Below are positions 1 to 10,469 of a DNA stretch of 64,000 bases, in pieces; position 1 is the stretch's first letter; every line of letters begins with the position of its first letter. Made by a program: the position numbers and the translations under genes. A model generated the notes under the pieces. It did no database searches. It worked only from the letters and a program-made list of their open reading frames with translations, and was not told where the DNA came from. Source of the stretch: Acidovorax sp. MR-S7 (GTDB taxonomy: Bacteria > Pseudomonadota > Gammaproteobacteria > Burkholderiales > Burkholderiaceae_C); assembly GCF_000400995.2 (NCBI RefSeq), contig NZ_DF238897.1:278435-342434 (forward strand), given 5' to 3'.

Positions 1-1
1 G

Positions 2-490
2 TGCCGGCTCACGCTGCCGGGCTGGTTCGGCTTCGGCGCGGCGGTGGAGTCGTTCCTGAAGGCGCCGGGCCAGGACCCCAAGGCGCAGCTGGCGCTGCTG
101 CAGAAGATGTACCGCCAGTGGCCGTTCTTCCGCACGCTGCTGTCCAACATGGACATGGTGCTGGCCAAGAGCGACCTGGCCCTGGCCTCGCGCTACAGCG
201 AGCTGGTGGCCGACGCGCGCCTGCGCAAGAAGGTCTTCGGCGCCATCGAGACCGAGTGGCAGCGCACGGCCGACGCGCTCGCGCGCATCACGGGCGAGCG
301 CCAGCGCCTGGCGGGCAACACGGCGCTGGCGCGCTCCATCCGCCACCGCTTCCCCTACATCGACCCGCTGCACCACCTGCAGGTGGAGCTGGTGCGCCGC
401 TGGCGCGCGGGCCAGGGCGACGAGCGGGTGCAGACTGGCATCCACATCTCGATCAACGGCATTGCGGCGGGATTGCGCAATACAGGCTGA
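2..490 (+). CDS. ppc: Phosphoenolpyruvate carboxylase, C-terminal part (5' end outside window)
   Basis: PEP carboxylase makes oxaloacetate from PEP and bicarbonate in the cytosol, refilling the TCA cycle. Only the last 162 residues are here, and the reading frame is open from base 2. The fragment begins with the family's [10 protein letters not shown] stretch. It contains [20 protein letters not shown] and ends in the family's C-terminal GLRNTG, which in characterised enzymes lies near the active and allosteric sites. The frame stops at 488-490. Another frame is open over the same bases but codes an Arg/Ala-rich translation that is plainly a shadow. No terminator is obvious before the next start at 546. 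Confidence 0.95.
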   Translation, partial: CRLTLPGWFGFGAAVESFLKAPGQDPKAQLALLQKMYRQWPFFRTLLSNMDMVLAKSDLALASRYSELVADARLRKKVFGAIETEWQRTADALARITGERQRLAGNTALARSIRHRFPYIDPLHHLQVELVRRWRAGQGDERVQTGIHISINGIAAGLRNTG

Positions 491-545
491 CAAAGCCCCG
501 GTTGTTCGGCCGATGGCCGCCGCGCGCCGCCGCTAGCATGCGCGC

Positions 546-1166
546 ATGACCTCGAAGAACCGGATTGCGGCCGCGGCGGCGCTCGCGCTGCTGGCCGCGG
601 GCTGTGCCAGCGTGCCGGCGGACGTGCCGCGGGATGCGCTGCACGCGCCCTCGGCGCAGAAGACCTCGCGCGCGCTGCACCACTGGAACGTGCTGGCCGC
701 CGACGTGGCCGCGCACGTGGCCGGCCGGCTGCGCGACTGGCCGCCGGACAGGCACCCGCTGCACGTGGAAGTGGCGCCACAGGCGTCGGGGTTCGACCAG
801 GGCTTGCGGGAGCTGCTGGTGACGCAGCTCGTGGAACGCGGCGTGGCCGTGGCTGCCGCGCCCTCGGACGTGCGCCTGCACGTCGCCACGCGGCTCGTGC
901 AGCACCATGCCGATGCCCCGCTGGTGTCGCACGGCGAATGGCTGGCCGACGGCGTGCGCGTGCACCGCGGCGCGGGCGAGGCGCACTACGGCGACGGGCC
1001 GCTGCGCTCCGAAGTGCTCGTGGTCACGTCGCTGGAAAGCGAGGGGCGCATCCTGGTGCGCACCTCCGACATGTACACCATCGCGCAGGACGACGCGCCG
1101 CTCTACCTGCCGCCCCGTCCCGCGCCCGCGACGGCGCCCCTCAAGACCTGGAGGGTGACGCCGTGA
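546..1166 (+). CDS. Putative outer-membrane lipoprotein, partner of the following FlgO-like protein
   Basis: A 206-residue protein with a short lipoprotein signal; the lipobox ends LLAAGC, giving lipidated Cys20. The mature part holds a segment that looks like the helix-strand pattern of FlgO-type proteins (long helix around VAAHVAGRL, then QLVERGVAV), but I do not recognise a named domain with certainty. Its stop overlaps the next start by 4 bases (GTGA), so the two are translationally coupled and probably work as a pair. They converge on flhDC, so a flagellar or outer-membrane assembly role is a reasonable inference, not something the sequence proves. Confidence 0.75.
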   Translation: MTSKNRIAAAAALALLAAGCASVPADVPRDALHAPSAQKTSRALHHWNVLAADVAAHVAGRLRDWPPDRHPLHVEVAPQASGFDQGLRELLVTQLVERGVAVAAAPSDVRLHVATRLVQHHADAPLVSHGEWLADGVRVHRGAGEAHYGDGPLRSEVLVVTSLESEGRILVRTSDMYTIAQDDAPLYLPPRPAPATAPLKTWRVTP

Positions 1167-1699
1167 ACCGGCGCACGATGATGGCCGCGCTGCTGGCGTG
1201 CGGCGCGCTCGGCGGTTGCGCGCGCTACTACTACGGCGAGCATGCCGTGCGCGATCCCGTCGACCTGGTGGCGCTCCACCACGGCGCGGCCGATGCGCTG
1301 CTGCAGCAGGTGGCACTCGACCCGGCGCAACCCGTGCTCGTGGCGACCGTGGTGCAGCTCGACCGGCTGGATGCGTCCTCGCGCCTGGGCCGTCTGGTGT
1401 CCGAGCATGTGGCCGGCCGCCTGGCCCAGCGCGGCCTGCGTGTGACCGAGCTGCGCCTGCGCGAGACGCTGGCGCTGCGGCCCCTGCAAGGCGAGCTGCT
1501 GCTGTCGCGCGAGGCACACCAAGTGGCCCAGGCCCAGGCCGCGCAGGCGGTGCTGGTGGGCACCTACGCGGTCGCGCCGCAGGCGGTGTACGTGAGTCTC
1601 AGGCTGGTAGGCCCGCAGGGCAATGCGGTGCTGGCGGCGCACGACTATGCGCTGCCCATGGACGGCAACGTGCGCGGCCTGCTCGTGGAGAGCTACTGA
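1163..1699 (+). CDS. FlgO-family outer-membrane lipoprotein
   Basis: A 178-residue lipoprotein starting at a GTG that overlaps the previous stop; the lipobox GALGGC gives Cys19. The body matches the FlgO family pattern: an amphipathic opening (LVALHHGAADALLQQV), a strand with 'VLVATVVQLDRLDASS', then 'LGRLVSEHVAGRLAQRG', 'VTELRLRE' and a late 'VLVGTYAVAPQAVYVSLRLV'. In Vibrio, FlgO with FlgP and FlgT anchors the flagellar basal-body rings in the outer membrane. Many FlgO-domain lipoproteins elsewhere are not flagellar, so the specific role is open. Its convergent neighbour flhDC is the flagellar master regulator, which makes the link worth testing. Confidence 0.75.
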   Translation: MNRRTMMAALLACGALGGCARYYYGEHAVRDPVDLVALHHGAADALLQQVALDPAQPVLVATVVQLDRLDASSRLGRLVSEHVAGRLAQRGLRVTELRLRETLALRPLQGELLLSREAHQVAQAQAAQAVLVGTYAVAPQAVYVSLRLVGPQGNAVLAAHDYALPMDGNVRGLLVESY

Positions 1700-1700
1700 A

Positions 1701-1746
1701 ACGATAGCTTCCAGCGCTTGCCAGTCAAGCGCTGAAGGCTGATTTG
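1701..1746. repeat. Comamonad hairpin repeat, copy 1 (reverse orientation)
   Basis: ATAGCTTCCAGCGCTT, short loop, AAGCGCTGAAGG. It lies between the convergent ends of the FlgO-like gene and flhC, where it could act as a two-way terminator. Confidence 0.8.
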
Positions 1747-1750
1747 GCTA

Positions 1751-2290
1751 TCAGTGCAGCGTCAGCGCGCCGGCGCTCTTGCTCTTGCCTGCGCGCGCCG
1801 GCGGGTTGCACAGGCCGCAGGTGTAGTGGCGGTTCTCGTACAGCTCGGTGACGAACTGGCCGCCGCACTGCGCGCACTTGGTGCGCGTGAGCATGCCGGC
1901 ATCCACGAACTTCACCAGGCGCCAGGCGCGCGTGAACGACAGCAGCGGCTCGATCTCTGCGGCCTGCACCTGCTCGTTGTAGAGGCGGTAGGCCTTGGTC
2001 AGCAGCTCCACGCTGTCCAGGCTCACGCCCTTGGAGAGGTATTCGTAGATGTTCAGGAACAGCGAGCTGTGGATGTTCTCCTGCCACGTGAGGAACCAGT
2101 CGGTGGAGAACGGCAGCTGTCCCTTGGACGGCGACTTGCCCGCGATTTCCTTGTACAGGCGGATCAGGCGCTCGTACGACAGCGTGGTTTCCGACTCCAG
2201 GACCTGCATGCGTGCGCCCATCTGAATCAGCATGGCGGCGCGTTCGATCTGCTTGGATTCGTTGAGGACGCTCTTGACGGGTGCGGGCAT
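1751..2290 (-). CDS. flhC: Flagellar transcriptional activator FlhC
   Basis: FlhC is the DNA-binding, zinc-containing subunit of the FlhD4C2 complex, which switches on class II flagellar operons. The 179-residue product has the family's usual length. The N-terminal region includes 'QIERAAMLIQMGARMQVLE'. The C-terminus carries the zinc site, with Cys pairs in KCAQCGG and CGLCNPP separated by 17 residues. It starts 31 bases after the flhD stop on the same strand, so the two form an operon. Flagellar class II genes are not in the window. Confidence 0.96.
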   Translation of the reverse strand: MPAPVKSVLNESKQIERAAMLIQMGARMQVLESETTLSYERLIRLYKEIAGKSPSKGQLPFSTDWFLTWQENIHSSLFLNIYEYLSKGVSLDSVELLTKAYRLYNEQVQAAEIEPLLSFTRAWRLVKFVDAGMLTRTKCAQCGGQFVTELYENRHYTCGLCNPPARAGKSKSAGALTLH

Positions 2291-2321
2291 GGCAGTCTTT
2301 CCGTGGAGGAGGGGGAGGGAG

Positions 2322-2651
2322 TCAGAGCACTTCCGACACGCGGCTGGCCATCAGGATGTTGGCGTGCAGCGCGTTGGTGGCCTCGCTGGCGGCCTTCCTT
2401 GGCGTGTGGTGGTTGGTCAGCAGGCCCCAGACCAGTTCGTCGTCCACGCGGAAGCTGCAAAGTAGCGTGTTGCGGGAGGCCAGTTTGAGCACTTGCGCGG
2501 CGGACAGCGATGCCAGAATATCGGCAGCTTCTTCGTTGAGCCCCAGGCGGAACACGGCTTCGGCCTTGTCCTGGCGGATCAGGGTCTGCGCCAGCATCAG
2601 GTAGGTGAGGTTGGCTTCGCGGATTTCGGCGAGCAGTTGTTCGGAGGTCAT
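2322..2651 (-). CDS. flhD: Flagellar transcriptional activator FlhD
   Basis: FlhD (109 residues) is the partner of FlhC in the flagellar master regulator. Recognisable segments are 'LLAEIREANLTYLMLAQTLI', 'EAVFRLGLNEEAADILA' and 'LASRNTLLCSFRVDDE', all typical of the all-helical FlhD fold. The ATG at 2651 is chosen because a GGAAAGGA ribosome-binding site sits just upstream; an in-frame start 12 codons earlier would add residues unlike the family. The 240 bases upstream, up to the bfr terminator, presumably hold the flhDC promoter, but I see no clear operator in them. Confidence 0.95.
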   Translation of the reverse strand: MTSEQLLAEIREANLTYLMLAQTLIRQDKAEAVFRLGLNEEAADILASLSAAQVLKLASRNTLLCSFRVDDELVWGLLTNHHTPRKAASEATNALHANILMASRVSEVL

Positions 2652-2844
2652 GGGTCGGTCCTTTCCTGTCCCGGATCCGCGTTGCATGCCGTTGCATGTA
2701 TTGCGTGATCCGTTGAAATGGATTGTGAAACTGGCCCAATCGGAAATTAAGTCGGGGTTCGGCGGTGCGTGGCGTCTGGTCGCCTCGCCTGCCGTGTAGG
2801 AATTTGCCTGACAAGCATGTCGGCTGCTGCCGCCGTACCGGCCA

Positions 2845-2867
2845 CAAAAAACGGGCCGAAGCCCGTT
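2845..2867 (-). terminator. Intrinsic terminator after bfr
   Basis: On the minus strand a 7-bp stem (AACGGGC / GCCCGTT) with a TTCG tetraloop is followed by a T-run. It lies 26 bases past the bfr stop. Confidence 0.85.
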
Positions 2868-2892
2868 GCAAAGCGGTGTAGGGGCCCGCGCT

Positions 2893-3369
2893 TCAGTCGG
2901 CGTCGGCCATCTGCGACTGCAGGTAGTTCTGCAGGCCCACCTTGGCGAGCAGCTCGATCTGGGTTTCCAGGAAATCGATGTGCTCCTCCGTGTCTTCCAG
3001 GATGTCTTCCAGCAGGTCGCGCGAGACGTAGTCGCGCACCGCCTCGCAGTGGGCGATGCCTTCCTTGATCGTGGCCTGCGCGCCGCGCTCCGCGCGCAGG
3101 TCGCATTCCAGGATCTCGGGCACGTCCTCGCCCACCTGCAGCTTGGCCAGGTCCTGCAGGTTGGGCAGGCCGTCCAGCATGAAGATGCGGTCCATGAGCT
3201 TGTCGGCGTGCTTCATCTCGCCGATGGACTCGTCGTACTCCTTCTTGGCCAGCTTGTCGAAGCCCCAGTGCTTGAGCATGCGGTAATGCAGGAAATACTG
3301 GTTGATGGCCGTGAGTTCGTTCTTCAGCTGCGCCTGCAGGTGCGCGATGACTTGTGCGTCGCCTTTCAT
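2893..3369 (-). CDS. bfr: Bacterioferritin
   Basis: Bacterioferritin (158 residues) stores iron as a 24-subunit shell that oxidises Fe(II) at a di-iron centre. The ferroxidase ligands Glu18, Glu51 and His54 fall at the canonical positions, and further acidic/His residues occur in the EDTEEHIDFLE helix. Met52, the axial ligand of the inter-subunit haem, is present, so this is a haem-type Bfr. The ATG at 3369 gives the standard N-terminus MKGDAQVIAHL. It diverges from ahpC over a 258-base gap, which puts iron storage and peroxide defence side by side and suits joint control of Fenton chemistry. Confidence 0.96.
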   Translation of the reverse strand: MKGDAQVIAHLQAQLKNELTAINQYFLHYRMLKHWGFDKLAKKEYDESIGEMKHADKLMDRIFMLDGLPNLQDLAKLQVGEDVPEILECDLRAERGAQATIKEGIAHCEAVRDYVSRDLLEDILEDTEEHIDFLETQIELLAKVGLQNYLQSQMADAD

Positions 3370-3536
3370 GGGGAGACTCCTCGTTGTAGTGATGATGGGC
3401 GCCGATTGTGGGCGCCAGCCCCCGTGCTGACAAGCGCGCCCCGCGAAGCCCCCGTGCGCGCGCATTGGCTGGGTTTCATGCTGAGACGTGTTCGTATTCG
3501 AGCGGGTGGGCGGCGGCCTCTATATAGACAAAGACA

Positions 3537-3569
3537 ATCAATTCAATCATGTTAATTAATTGGATTGAT
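3537..3569. promoter_or_regulatory. Interrupted palindrome upstream of ahpC (possible OxyR/LysR-type operator)
   Basis: Arms ATCAATTCAAT and ATTGGATTGAT match at 10 of 11 positions across an 11-base AT-rich spacer. It sits 59 bases before the ahpC start in otherwise GC-rich DNA. The geometry suits a LysR-type regulator such as OxyR; the identity of the regulator is inferred. Confidence 0.5.
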
Positions 3570-3627
3570 GGTGTGTAAGCGTCTAGACTTCAGTCCTGTG
3601 TTCAGCCAACCAACCAAGGAAACAGCA

Positions 3628-4203
3628 ATGTCCCTGATCAATACGCAAGTGCAACCCTTCAAGACCACCGCCTTCGTGAACCGCAATGGCAAGGGTGAGT
3701 TCATCGACCTCACCGAAGCCGACCTGAAGGGCAAGTGGTCCGTGCTGATCTTCATGCCGGCTGCCTTCACCTTCAACTGCCCGACCGAGATCGAGGATGC
3801 CGCTGACAACTACGCCGAGTTCCAGAAGGCCGGCGCCGAGGTGTACATCGTCACCACCGACACGCACTTCTCGCACAAGGTGTGGCACGAGACCTCCGAC
3901 GCCGTGGGCAAGGCCAAGTTCCCGCTGGTGGGCGACCCCACGCACCAGCTGACCAACGCCTTCGGCGTGCACATCCCCGAAGAAGGCCTGGCGCTGCGCG
4001 GCACGTTCGTGATCAACCCCGATGGCGTGATCAAGACCCAGGAAATCCACTCCAACGAAATCGCCCGCGACGTGTCCGAAACCCTGCGCAAGCTCAAGGC
4101 TGCCCAGTACACCGCCTCCCACCCCGGCCAGGTGTGCCCCGCCAAGTGGAAGGAAGGCGCCAAGACGCTGACGCCTTCGCTGGACCTGGTCGGCAAGATC
4201 TAA
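3628..4203 (+). CDS. ahpC: Alkyl hydroperoxide reductase subunit C (2-Cys peroxiredoxin)
   Basis: AhpC (191 residues) reduces H2O2 and organic peroxides using a peroxidatic cysteine that then forms a disulfide with a resolving cysteine. The peroxidatic Cys51 is in FTFNCPTE and the resolving Cys170 is in HPGQVCPAKW. The C-terminal tail typical of AhpF-dependent enzymes is present. The ATG at 3628 follows AAGGAAACAGCA; the open frame extends 21 codons upstream without family similarity. AhpF, its electron donor, starts 92 bases downstream beyond a terminator hairpin. The palindrome at 3537-3569 is a likely control site. Confidence 0.97.
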   Translation: MSLINTQVQPFKTTAFVNRNGKGEFIDLTEADLKGKWSVLIFMPAAFTFNCPTEIEDAADNYAEFQKAGAEVYIVTTDTHFSHKVWHETSDAVGKAKFPLVGDPTHQLTNAFGVHIPEEGLALRGTFVINPDGVIKTQEIHSNEIARDVSETLRKLKAAQYTASHPGQVCPAKWKEGAKTLTPSLDLVGKI

Positions 4204-4233
4204 GCCACTGCTTCAGTTGACCTGTTGAAGACG

Positions 4234-4263
4234 CCCGGGTGCCTGGCGCCCGGGTTTTTTTTT
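4234..4263 (+). terminator. Terminator/attenuator between ahpC and ahpF
   Basis: The arms CCCGGGTGCC and GGCGCCCGGG pair with one G-U wobble and are followed by nine T. ahpF starts only 33 bases later with no promoter that I can see, so ahpF expression probably depends on read-through. That would give the usual excess of AhpC over AhpF. Confidence 0.85.
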
Positions 4264-4295
4264 CCCCGAACATTCTCACAACAAGGATTCGCGCC

Positions 4296-5864
4296 ATGCT
4301 CGACGACACCCTCAAAGCCCAACTCAAAGCCTATCTGGAACGCCTGCAGAAGCCGGTGGAGCTGGTGGCCACGCTGGACGACGGGGCCGCGTCGCAGGAG
4401 CTGCGCGAGCTGCTGGAAGACATTCGCGCGCAATCCGACAAGATCACCGTGGTCGAGAAGAACGATGCCGATGTGCGCAAGCCGTCCTTCCTGATCACCA
4501 ATCCCGGCGTGGACACGGGCGTGCGCTTCGCTGGCGTGCCGCTGGGCCATGAATTCACCTCGCTGGTGCTGGCGCTGCTGCAGGTTGGCGGCCACCCCTC
4601 CAAGGAAGCGGCCGACCTGCTGGAGCAGGTGAAGAACCTGGAAGGCGACTTCCACTTCGAGACCTACTACTCGCTCTCCTGCCACAACTGCCCGGACGTG
4701 GTGCAGGCGCTCAACCTCATGAGCGTGCTCAACCCGCGCATCACGCACACGGCCATCGACGGCGGCGTGTTCCAGAAGGAGATCGAGGCGCGCGAGATCA
4801 TGGGCGTGCCCACCGTCTACCTCAACGGCCAGCATTTCGGCCAGGGCCGCATGGAGCTGGCCGAGATCGTCGGCAAGATCGACAGCGGCGCCGCCAGGCG
4901 CGATGCCGCCAAGCTGAATGCCAAGGAGGCGTTCGACGTGCTCATCGTCGGCGGCGGCCCGGCCGGCGCTGCGGCGGCCGTCTATGCGGCGCGCAAGGGC
5001 ATCCGCACCGGCGTGGCGGCCGAGCGCTTCGGCGGCCAGGTGCTGGACACGTTGGACATCGAGAACTACATCTCCATCAGCAAGACCGAAGGCCCGCAGT
5101 TCGCCGCCGCGCTGGAGCGCCACGTGCGCGACTACGAGGTGGACATCATGAACCTGCAGCGCGCCAAGGCTCTGCGCCCCGCTGCCGTCGAGGGCGGCCT
5201 GGTCGAGGTGGAGCTGGACAACGGCGCCGTGCTCAAGAGCCGCACCGTGATCCTCTCGACCGGCGCGCGCTGGCGCAACATGAACGTGCCCGGCGAGGAG
5301 CAGTACCGCACCAAGGGCGTCACCTACTGCCCCCACTGCGATGGCCCGCTCTTCAAGGGCAAGCCGGTGGCCGTGATCGGCGGTGGCAATTCGGGCGTGG
5401 AGGCGGCCATCGACCTCGCGGGCGTGGTCAAGCACGTCACGCTGCTCGAATTCGCACCCGAGCTGAAGGCCGACGCGGTGCTGCAGCGCAAGCTGCGCAG
5501 CCTGCCGAACGTGGACATCATCGTCAACGCGCAGACCACCGAGGTGAACGGCGATGGCCACAAGGTCAACGGCATCACCTACAAGGACCGCGAGACCGGC
5601 GAAGTGCGCCAGCTGCTGCTCGAAGGTATCTTCGTGCAGATCGGCCTGCTGCCCAACACCGACTGGCTCAAGGGCACGGTGAACCTGTCGCGGTTCGGCG
5701 AGATCGAGATCGACGCCCGCGGCCACACCAACGTGCCGGGCGTGTTCGCCGCGGGCGACTGCACCACGGTGCCGTACAAGCAGATCGTGATCGCCGCCGG
5801 CGCGGGTGCCACTGCTGCGCTGAGCGCGTTCGACCACATGATCCGCACCACGGCGCCGGCGTGA
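4296..5864 (+). CDS. ahpF: Alkyl hydroperoxide reductase subunit F
   Basis: AhpF (522 residues) is the NAD(P)H-dependent flavoprotein that re-reduces AhpC. The N-terminal double-thioredoxin-fold domain carries the CxxC pair Cys129/Cys132 (SCHNCPD). A linker leads to the FAD-binding [10 protein letters not shown] motif near residue 220. The thioredoxin-reductase-like redox pair is Cys345/Cys348 (YCPHCDGP), followed by the NAD(P)-binding [10 protein letters not shown]. The cysteine numbering coincides with the characterised Salmonella enzyme. The start ATG at 4296 gives the family's [16 protein letters not shown] strong terminator follows the gene. Confidence 0.97.
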   Translation: MLDDTLKAQLKAYLERLQKPVELVATLDDGAASQELRELLEDIRAQSDKITVVEKNDADVRKPSFLITNPGVDTGVRFAGVPLGHEFTSLVLALLQVGGHPSKEAADLLEQVKNLEGDFHFETYYSLSCHNCPDVVQALNLMSVLNPRITHTAIDGGVFQKEIEAREIMGVPTVYLNGQHFGQGRMELAEIVGKIDSGAARRDAAKLNAKEAFDVLIVGGGPAGAAAAVYAARKGIRTGVAAERFGGQVLDTLDIENYISISKTEGPQFAAALERHVRDYEVDIMNLQRAKALRPAAVEGGLVEVELDNGAVLKSRTVILSTGARWRNMNVPGEEQYRTKGVTYCPHCDGPLFKGKPVAVIGGGNSGVEAAIDLAGVVKHVTLLEFAPELKADAVLQRKLRSLPNVDIIVNAQTTEVNGDGHKVNGITYKDRETGEVRQLLLEGIFVQIGLLPNTDWLKGTVNLSRFGEIEIDARGHTNVPGVFAAGDCTTVPYKQIVIAAGAGATAALSAFDHMIRTTAPA

Positions 5865-5880
5865 TTCTTCAAGGAAAATA

Positions 5881-5922
5881 AGGCGCCAGCGCTTGTGCGG
5901 CAAGCGCTGGCAGCTATCAATA
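5881..5922. repeat. Comamonad hairpin repeat, copy 2 (forward)
   Basis: CCAGCGCTT, loop, AAGCGCTGGCAGCTATCAA, between the ahpF stop and its terminator. Confidence 0.8.
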
Positions 5923-5927
5923 AGGAA

Positions 5928-5961
5928 GCGGAAGGGCCATGGCACCCTTCCGCTTTTTTTT
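5928..5961 (+). terminator. Intrinsic terminator after ahpF
   Basis: A 9-bp perfect stem (GCGGAAGGG / CCCTTCCGC), an 8-base loop and eight T. It ends 3 bases before the end of the convergent esterase gene. Confidence 0.9.
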
Positions 5962-5964
5962 GCG

Positions 5965-7288
5965 TCAGGGCGTGCCCAGCAGCGCCACCAGCCCTTGCGC
6001 CAGCTCGCCGCGCCAGGCGTAGTAGTCGTGCCCGCCGGGGAACTCGCGGTAGTGCACCGGGTAGCCCTTGGCCTGCAGCACGGTGCGCAGGTGGCGGCTG
6101 GTGTCGAGGATGCCGCCGCCGTCGCCGGTGAGGGTGATTTCCATCAGCCCTGCCGTGATGAAAAAGCGCAGCGGCAGGCGCTCGCTGGCGGCGAACCGGC
6201 GCGTGAGCCACTCGCCTTCGCCCCAGCGGTCGAAGCCGGGCTGGCGCGGCACGTTGTCCGGCCCCCACCAGAACGAGCCCGAGAGCGCGAGCACGCTGCC
6301 GAACACCTGCGGATGCCGGTAGGCCAGCCATGCGGCGGCCAGGCCGCCGTAGCTCGACCCGGCCGCGACCACGTCGCGCGGCGCGGTGGAGACGGCGGGC
6401 CAGCGCGCGCGCAGCCAGGGCATCAGCTCGCGGGCCATGAAGTCGGCGAAGCCCTCGTGGGCGGGCAGCTCCTTGCCGCGCAGCGCGGGCGCGGGGTGGC
6501 CCACGAACACCGCCGCCATGGGCGGGATGCGGCGCTGGGCGATGAGCGCGTCGAGCAGCGCGGGCACGTCCACGCGGTCCAGGTAGGGCTCGCGGTCGAA
6601 CAGCACCAGCAATGGCAAGGCCGTTTGCACGGCGCCGGGCGGCAGGTAGACGCTCACGTCGCGTTCGTTGTCCAGCACTTGGCTGGCGATGCGGTGGTGC
6701 GTGAGCGTGCCGCGCGGTGCATCGCCCGCATCGGCCCAGGGTTCTTCGAGTGCGCCGGGCAGGCGCAGCACCGAGCGCGGCGCCGTGGGCTCGGCCGAGA
6801 CGGGGCCGCGCGTGGGCGCGGGCGGCCAGTGCGGCAGCGGGTTGAGCGGATCGGGCCGGGCCGCGGCGTCCTCGGCCCGGGCGCGGGCGGTGCGGTCGGC
6901 ACCGGGTGGTACCTCGGGGTCGACCACGATCTGGTAAGACGCGCGCATGCCGCGCGGCAGGCGCAGGGTGAGGTGCCACACGTCGCTGCCGCTCATCCGC
7001 TCCAGCGGGAAGCCGCCCTCCGAGCGCATGGCCCACGCGAGCTTGACGCTGCGCGTCTGCGGCGTGCCGCGCCAGAGGAAGGTGACCAGCGCTTCCTTGC
7101 CGTCTGCGCCGGGCTCGACCAGCGGCGTTCCCGCGGCCCGCACCGCGCGCCAGAAGGCGTCGCTGCCTTCGCCCGCCGCGATGGACTGGCGCAGGCGCTC
7201 CAGGCGCGGGCTCTCGGGGGCGGGTTGGGCGAGGAGGGCGCCGGGCCAGGCGGCGGCCAGGGCCAGCAGCAAGGCGCGGCGGCGCGGG

Positions 7289-7302
<14 letters not shown>
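5965..7302 (-). CDS. Enterochelin-esterase-like (Fes/IroD-type) periplasmic alpha/beta hydrolase
   Basis: A 445-residue exported hydrolase likely to cleave a ferric catechol siderophore after uptake. A signal peptide (ALLLALAAAWPGALLAQ) precedes an N-terminal Fes-type domain (roughly residues 25-190: ALVTFLWRG, SDVWHLTLRLPRGMRASYQI). The C-terminal esterase-D-like hydrolase follows. Its nucleophile motif is GSSYGGLAAAW, and a late GGHDYYAWR supplies the His. The start at 7302 overlaps the end of the TonB receptor gene by 14 bases, so the two are one operon. Cytosolic Fes lacks a signal peptide, so this version appears to release iron in the periplasm. Confidence 0.88.
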
Positions 7303-9310
<2,008 letters not shown>

Positions 9311-9335
9311 GGGTTCTCTCTCTGCGAAAATGTTG

Positions 9336-9356
9336 TAATTGAGAATTAATCTTGTT
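9336..9356. promoter_or_regulatory. Probable Fur box between the receptor and its AraC regulator
   Basis: TTGAGAATTAATCTTG resembles the TGAGAATTATTCTCA core of Fur sites and is an AT-rich island in GC-rich DNA. It lies 26 bases upstream of the receptor start and 36 before the regulator start, so it could control both. Confidence 0.55.
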
Positions 9357-9391
9357 TGAGCGGGCGAGTCTCGCACGCCCTGCGCCGCGCC

Positions 9392-10387
9392 ATGTTTGCC
9401 AATTCACCAGATACCTTTGCGTCCGGCTCCGCCGCGCCGCTGGACGCCGGCGCGCTCACGCGCGACCTGCATTTGCTGGGCGGCGGCTGGCGCATCGCCG
9501 CGGGGGCGCAGCCGCCCGGCGCGTTGCTGCAGGGCAGCGTGCACACCGAGGAGCTGCGTCCCGGCCTCGTGCTCTACCGCACGGCGGTGCGCGACCTGCA
9601 TTCGCTGCGCACCTCCAACCTGCTGCACCCGGGTCTCAAGCTGTGCATGCTGCTGCAGGGCAGCAGCGAGCTGGGGTATGGCTCGCGCCGCTTCGCGCTC
9701 GGCCCGCAGGCGGAGCACGGCGCGGCCGTGCTGGTGAACCTAGCCGAGCCCGACCGCTTCGTGCGCCAGTGGCGGCGCGGGCGCAGCGAGCACAAGGTCA
9801 CGCTCACGCTGCGGCCCGAGTGGTTCGGCGACGCGGGGCTGGAGGACGCGGGCATCGACGCTTTCCGGCGCGAGCACCTGGCCGTCGCGCCCTGGCGGCC
9901 CTCGCCGCGCGCGCTGGCGCTGGCCGGGCAGCTCGCCAGCCCGCCGCCGCTGACGGCCGGGCTGCAGCGGCTGTGGCTGGAGAGCCGCTGTCTCGACCTC
10001 GCGGGCGAAGCGCTGGGTGCGGTCTCCCGCGCGGCGCCGCCCGCACCCGCGCCGGGGCTGGATACGCGCGGCCTGCGCCGCCTGCGCGCGCTGCGCGACT
10101 TCCTCGACAGCGGCGCGGCCGACGGTATGGGGCTGGCCGAGATCGCGCGCCACGCGGGCATGAGCGCGGCGCACCTGCAACGGCATTTCCCCAGGGTGGC
10201 GGGCACCACGGTGATCGACTACCTGCGCGGGCGCCGCCTGCAGGCCGCGCACGCCGCGCTGGAGCGCGGCGAGGCCGACGTGGCCGCCGCCGCGCTGCTG
10301 GCGGGCTACCGCAGCCCGGCCAACTTCGCCACCGCCTTCCGCCGCCGCTTCGGCGTGACGCCGCGGCAGGTGCGGCCGTCATGGTGA
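9392..10387 (+). CDS. AraC-family regulator of siderophore uptake (PchR-like)
   Basis: A 331-residue regulator with a divergent ligand-sensing N-terminal half and a C-terminal AraC double helix-turn-helix (from about residue 235: GLAEIARHAGMSAAHLQRHF, then AALLAGYRSPANFATAFRRR). The end GVTPRQVR is diagnostic of the family. PchR-type members bind the cognate ferric siderophore and activate the receptor operon; the divergent receptor-esterase genes make that the natural role here. The ATG at 9392 is preferred; a TTG at 9356 is possible but lies in the Fur-like box. Confidence 0.88.
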   Translation: MFANSPDTFASGSAAPLDAGALTRDLHLLGGGWRIAAGAQPPGALLQGSVHTEELRPGLVLYRTAVRDLHSLRTSNLLHPGLKLCMLLQGSSELGYGSRRFALGPQAEHGAAVLVNLAEPDRFVRQWRRGRSEHKVTLTLRPEWFGDAGLEDAGIDAFRREHLAVAPWRPSPRALALAGQLASPPPLTAGLQRLWLESRCLDLAGEALGAVSRAAPPAPAPGLDTRGLRRLRALRDFLDSGAADGMGLAEIARHAGMSAAHLQRHFPRVAGTTVIDYLRGRRLQAAHAALERGEADVAAAALLAGYRSPANFATAFRRRFGVTPRQVRPSW

Positions 10388-10396
10388 CGCTCTGCT

Positions 10397-10443
10397 ATTT
10401 ATAGCTGCTCGCGCTTGCTGTATAAGCGCTGGAGGCGAATTTC
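10397..10443. repeat. Comamonad hairpin repeat, copy 3 (reverse)
   Basis: ATAGCTGCTCGCGCTT, loop, AAGCGCTGGAGGCGAA, between two convergent genes. Confidence 0.85.
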
Positions 10444-10469
10444 GTTCAAATTCCAGCGCCCAGGCGCGC

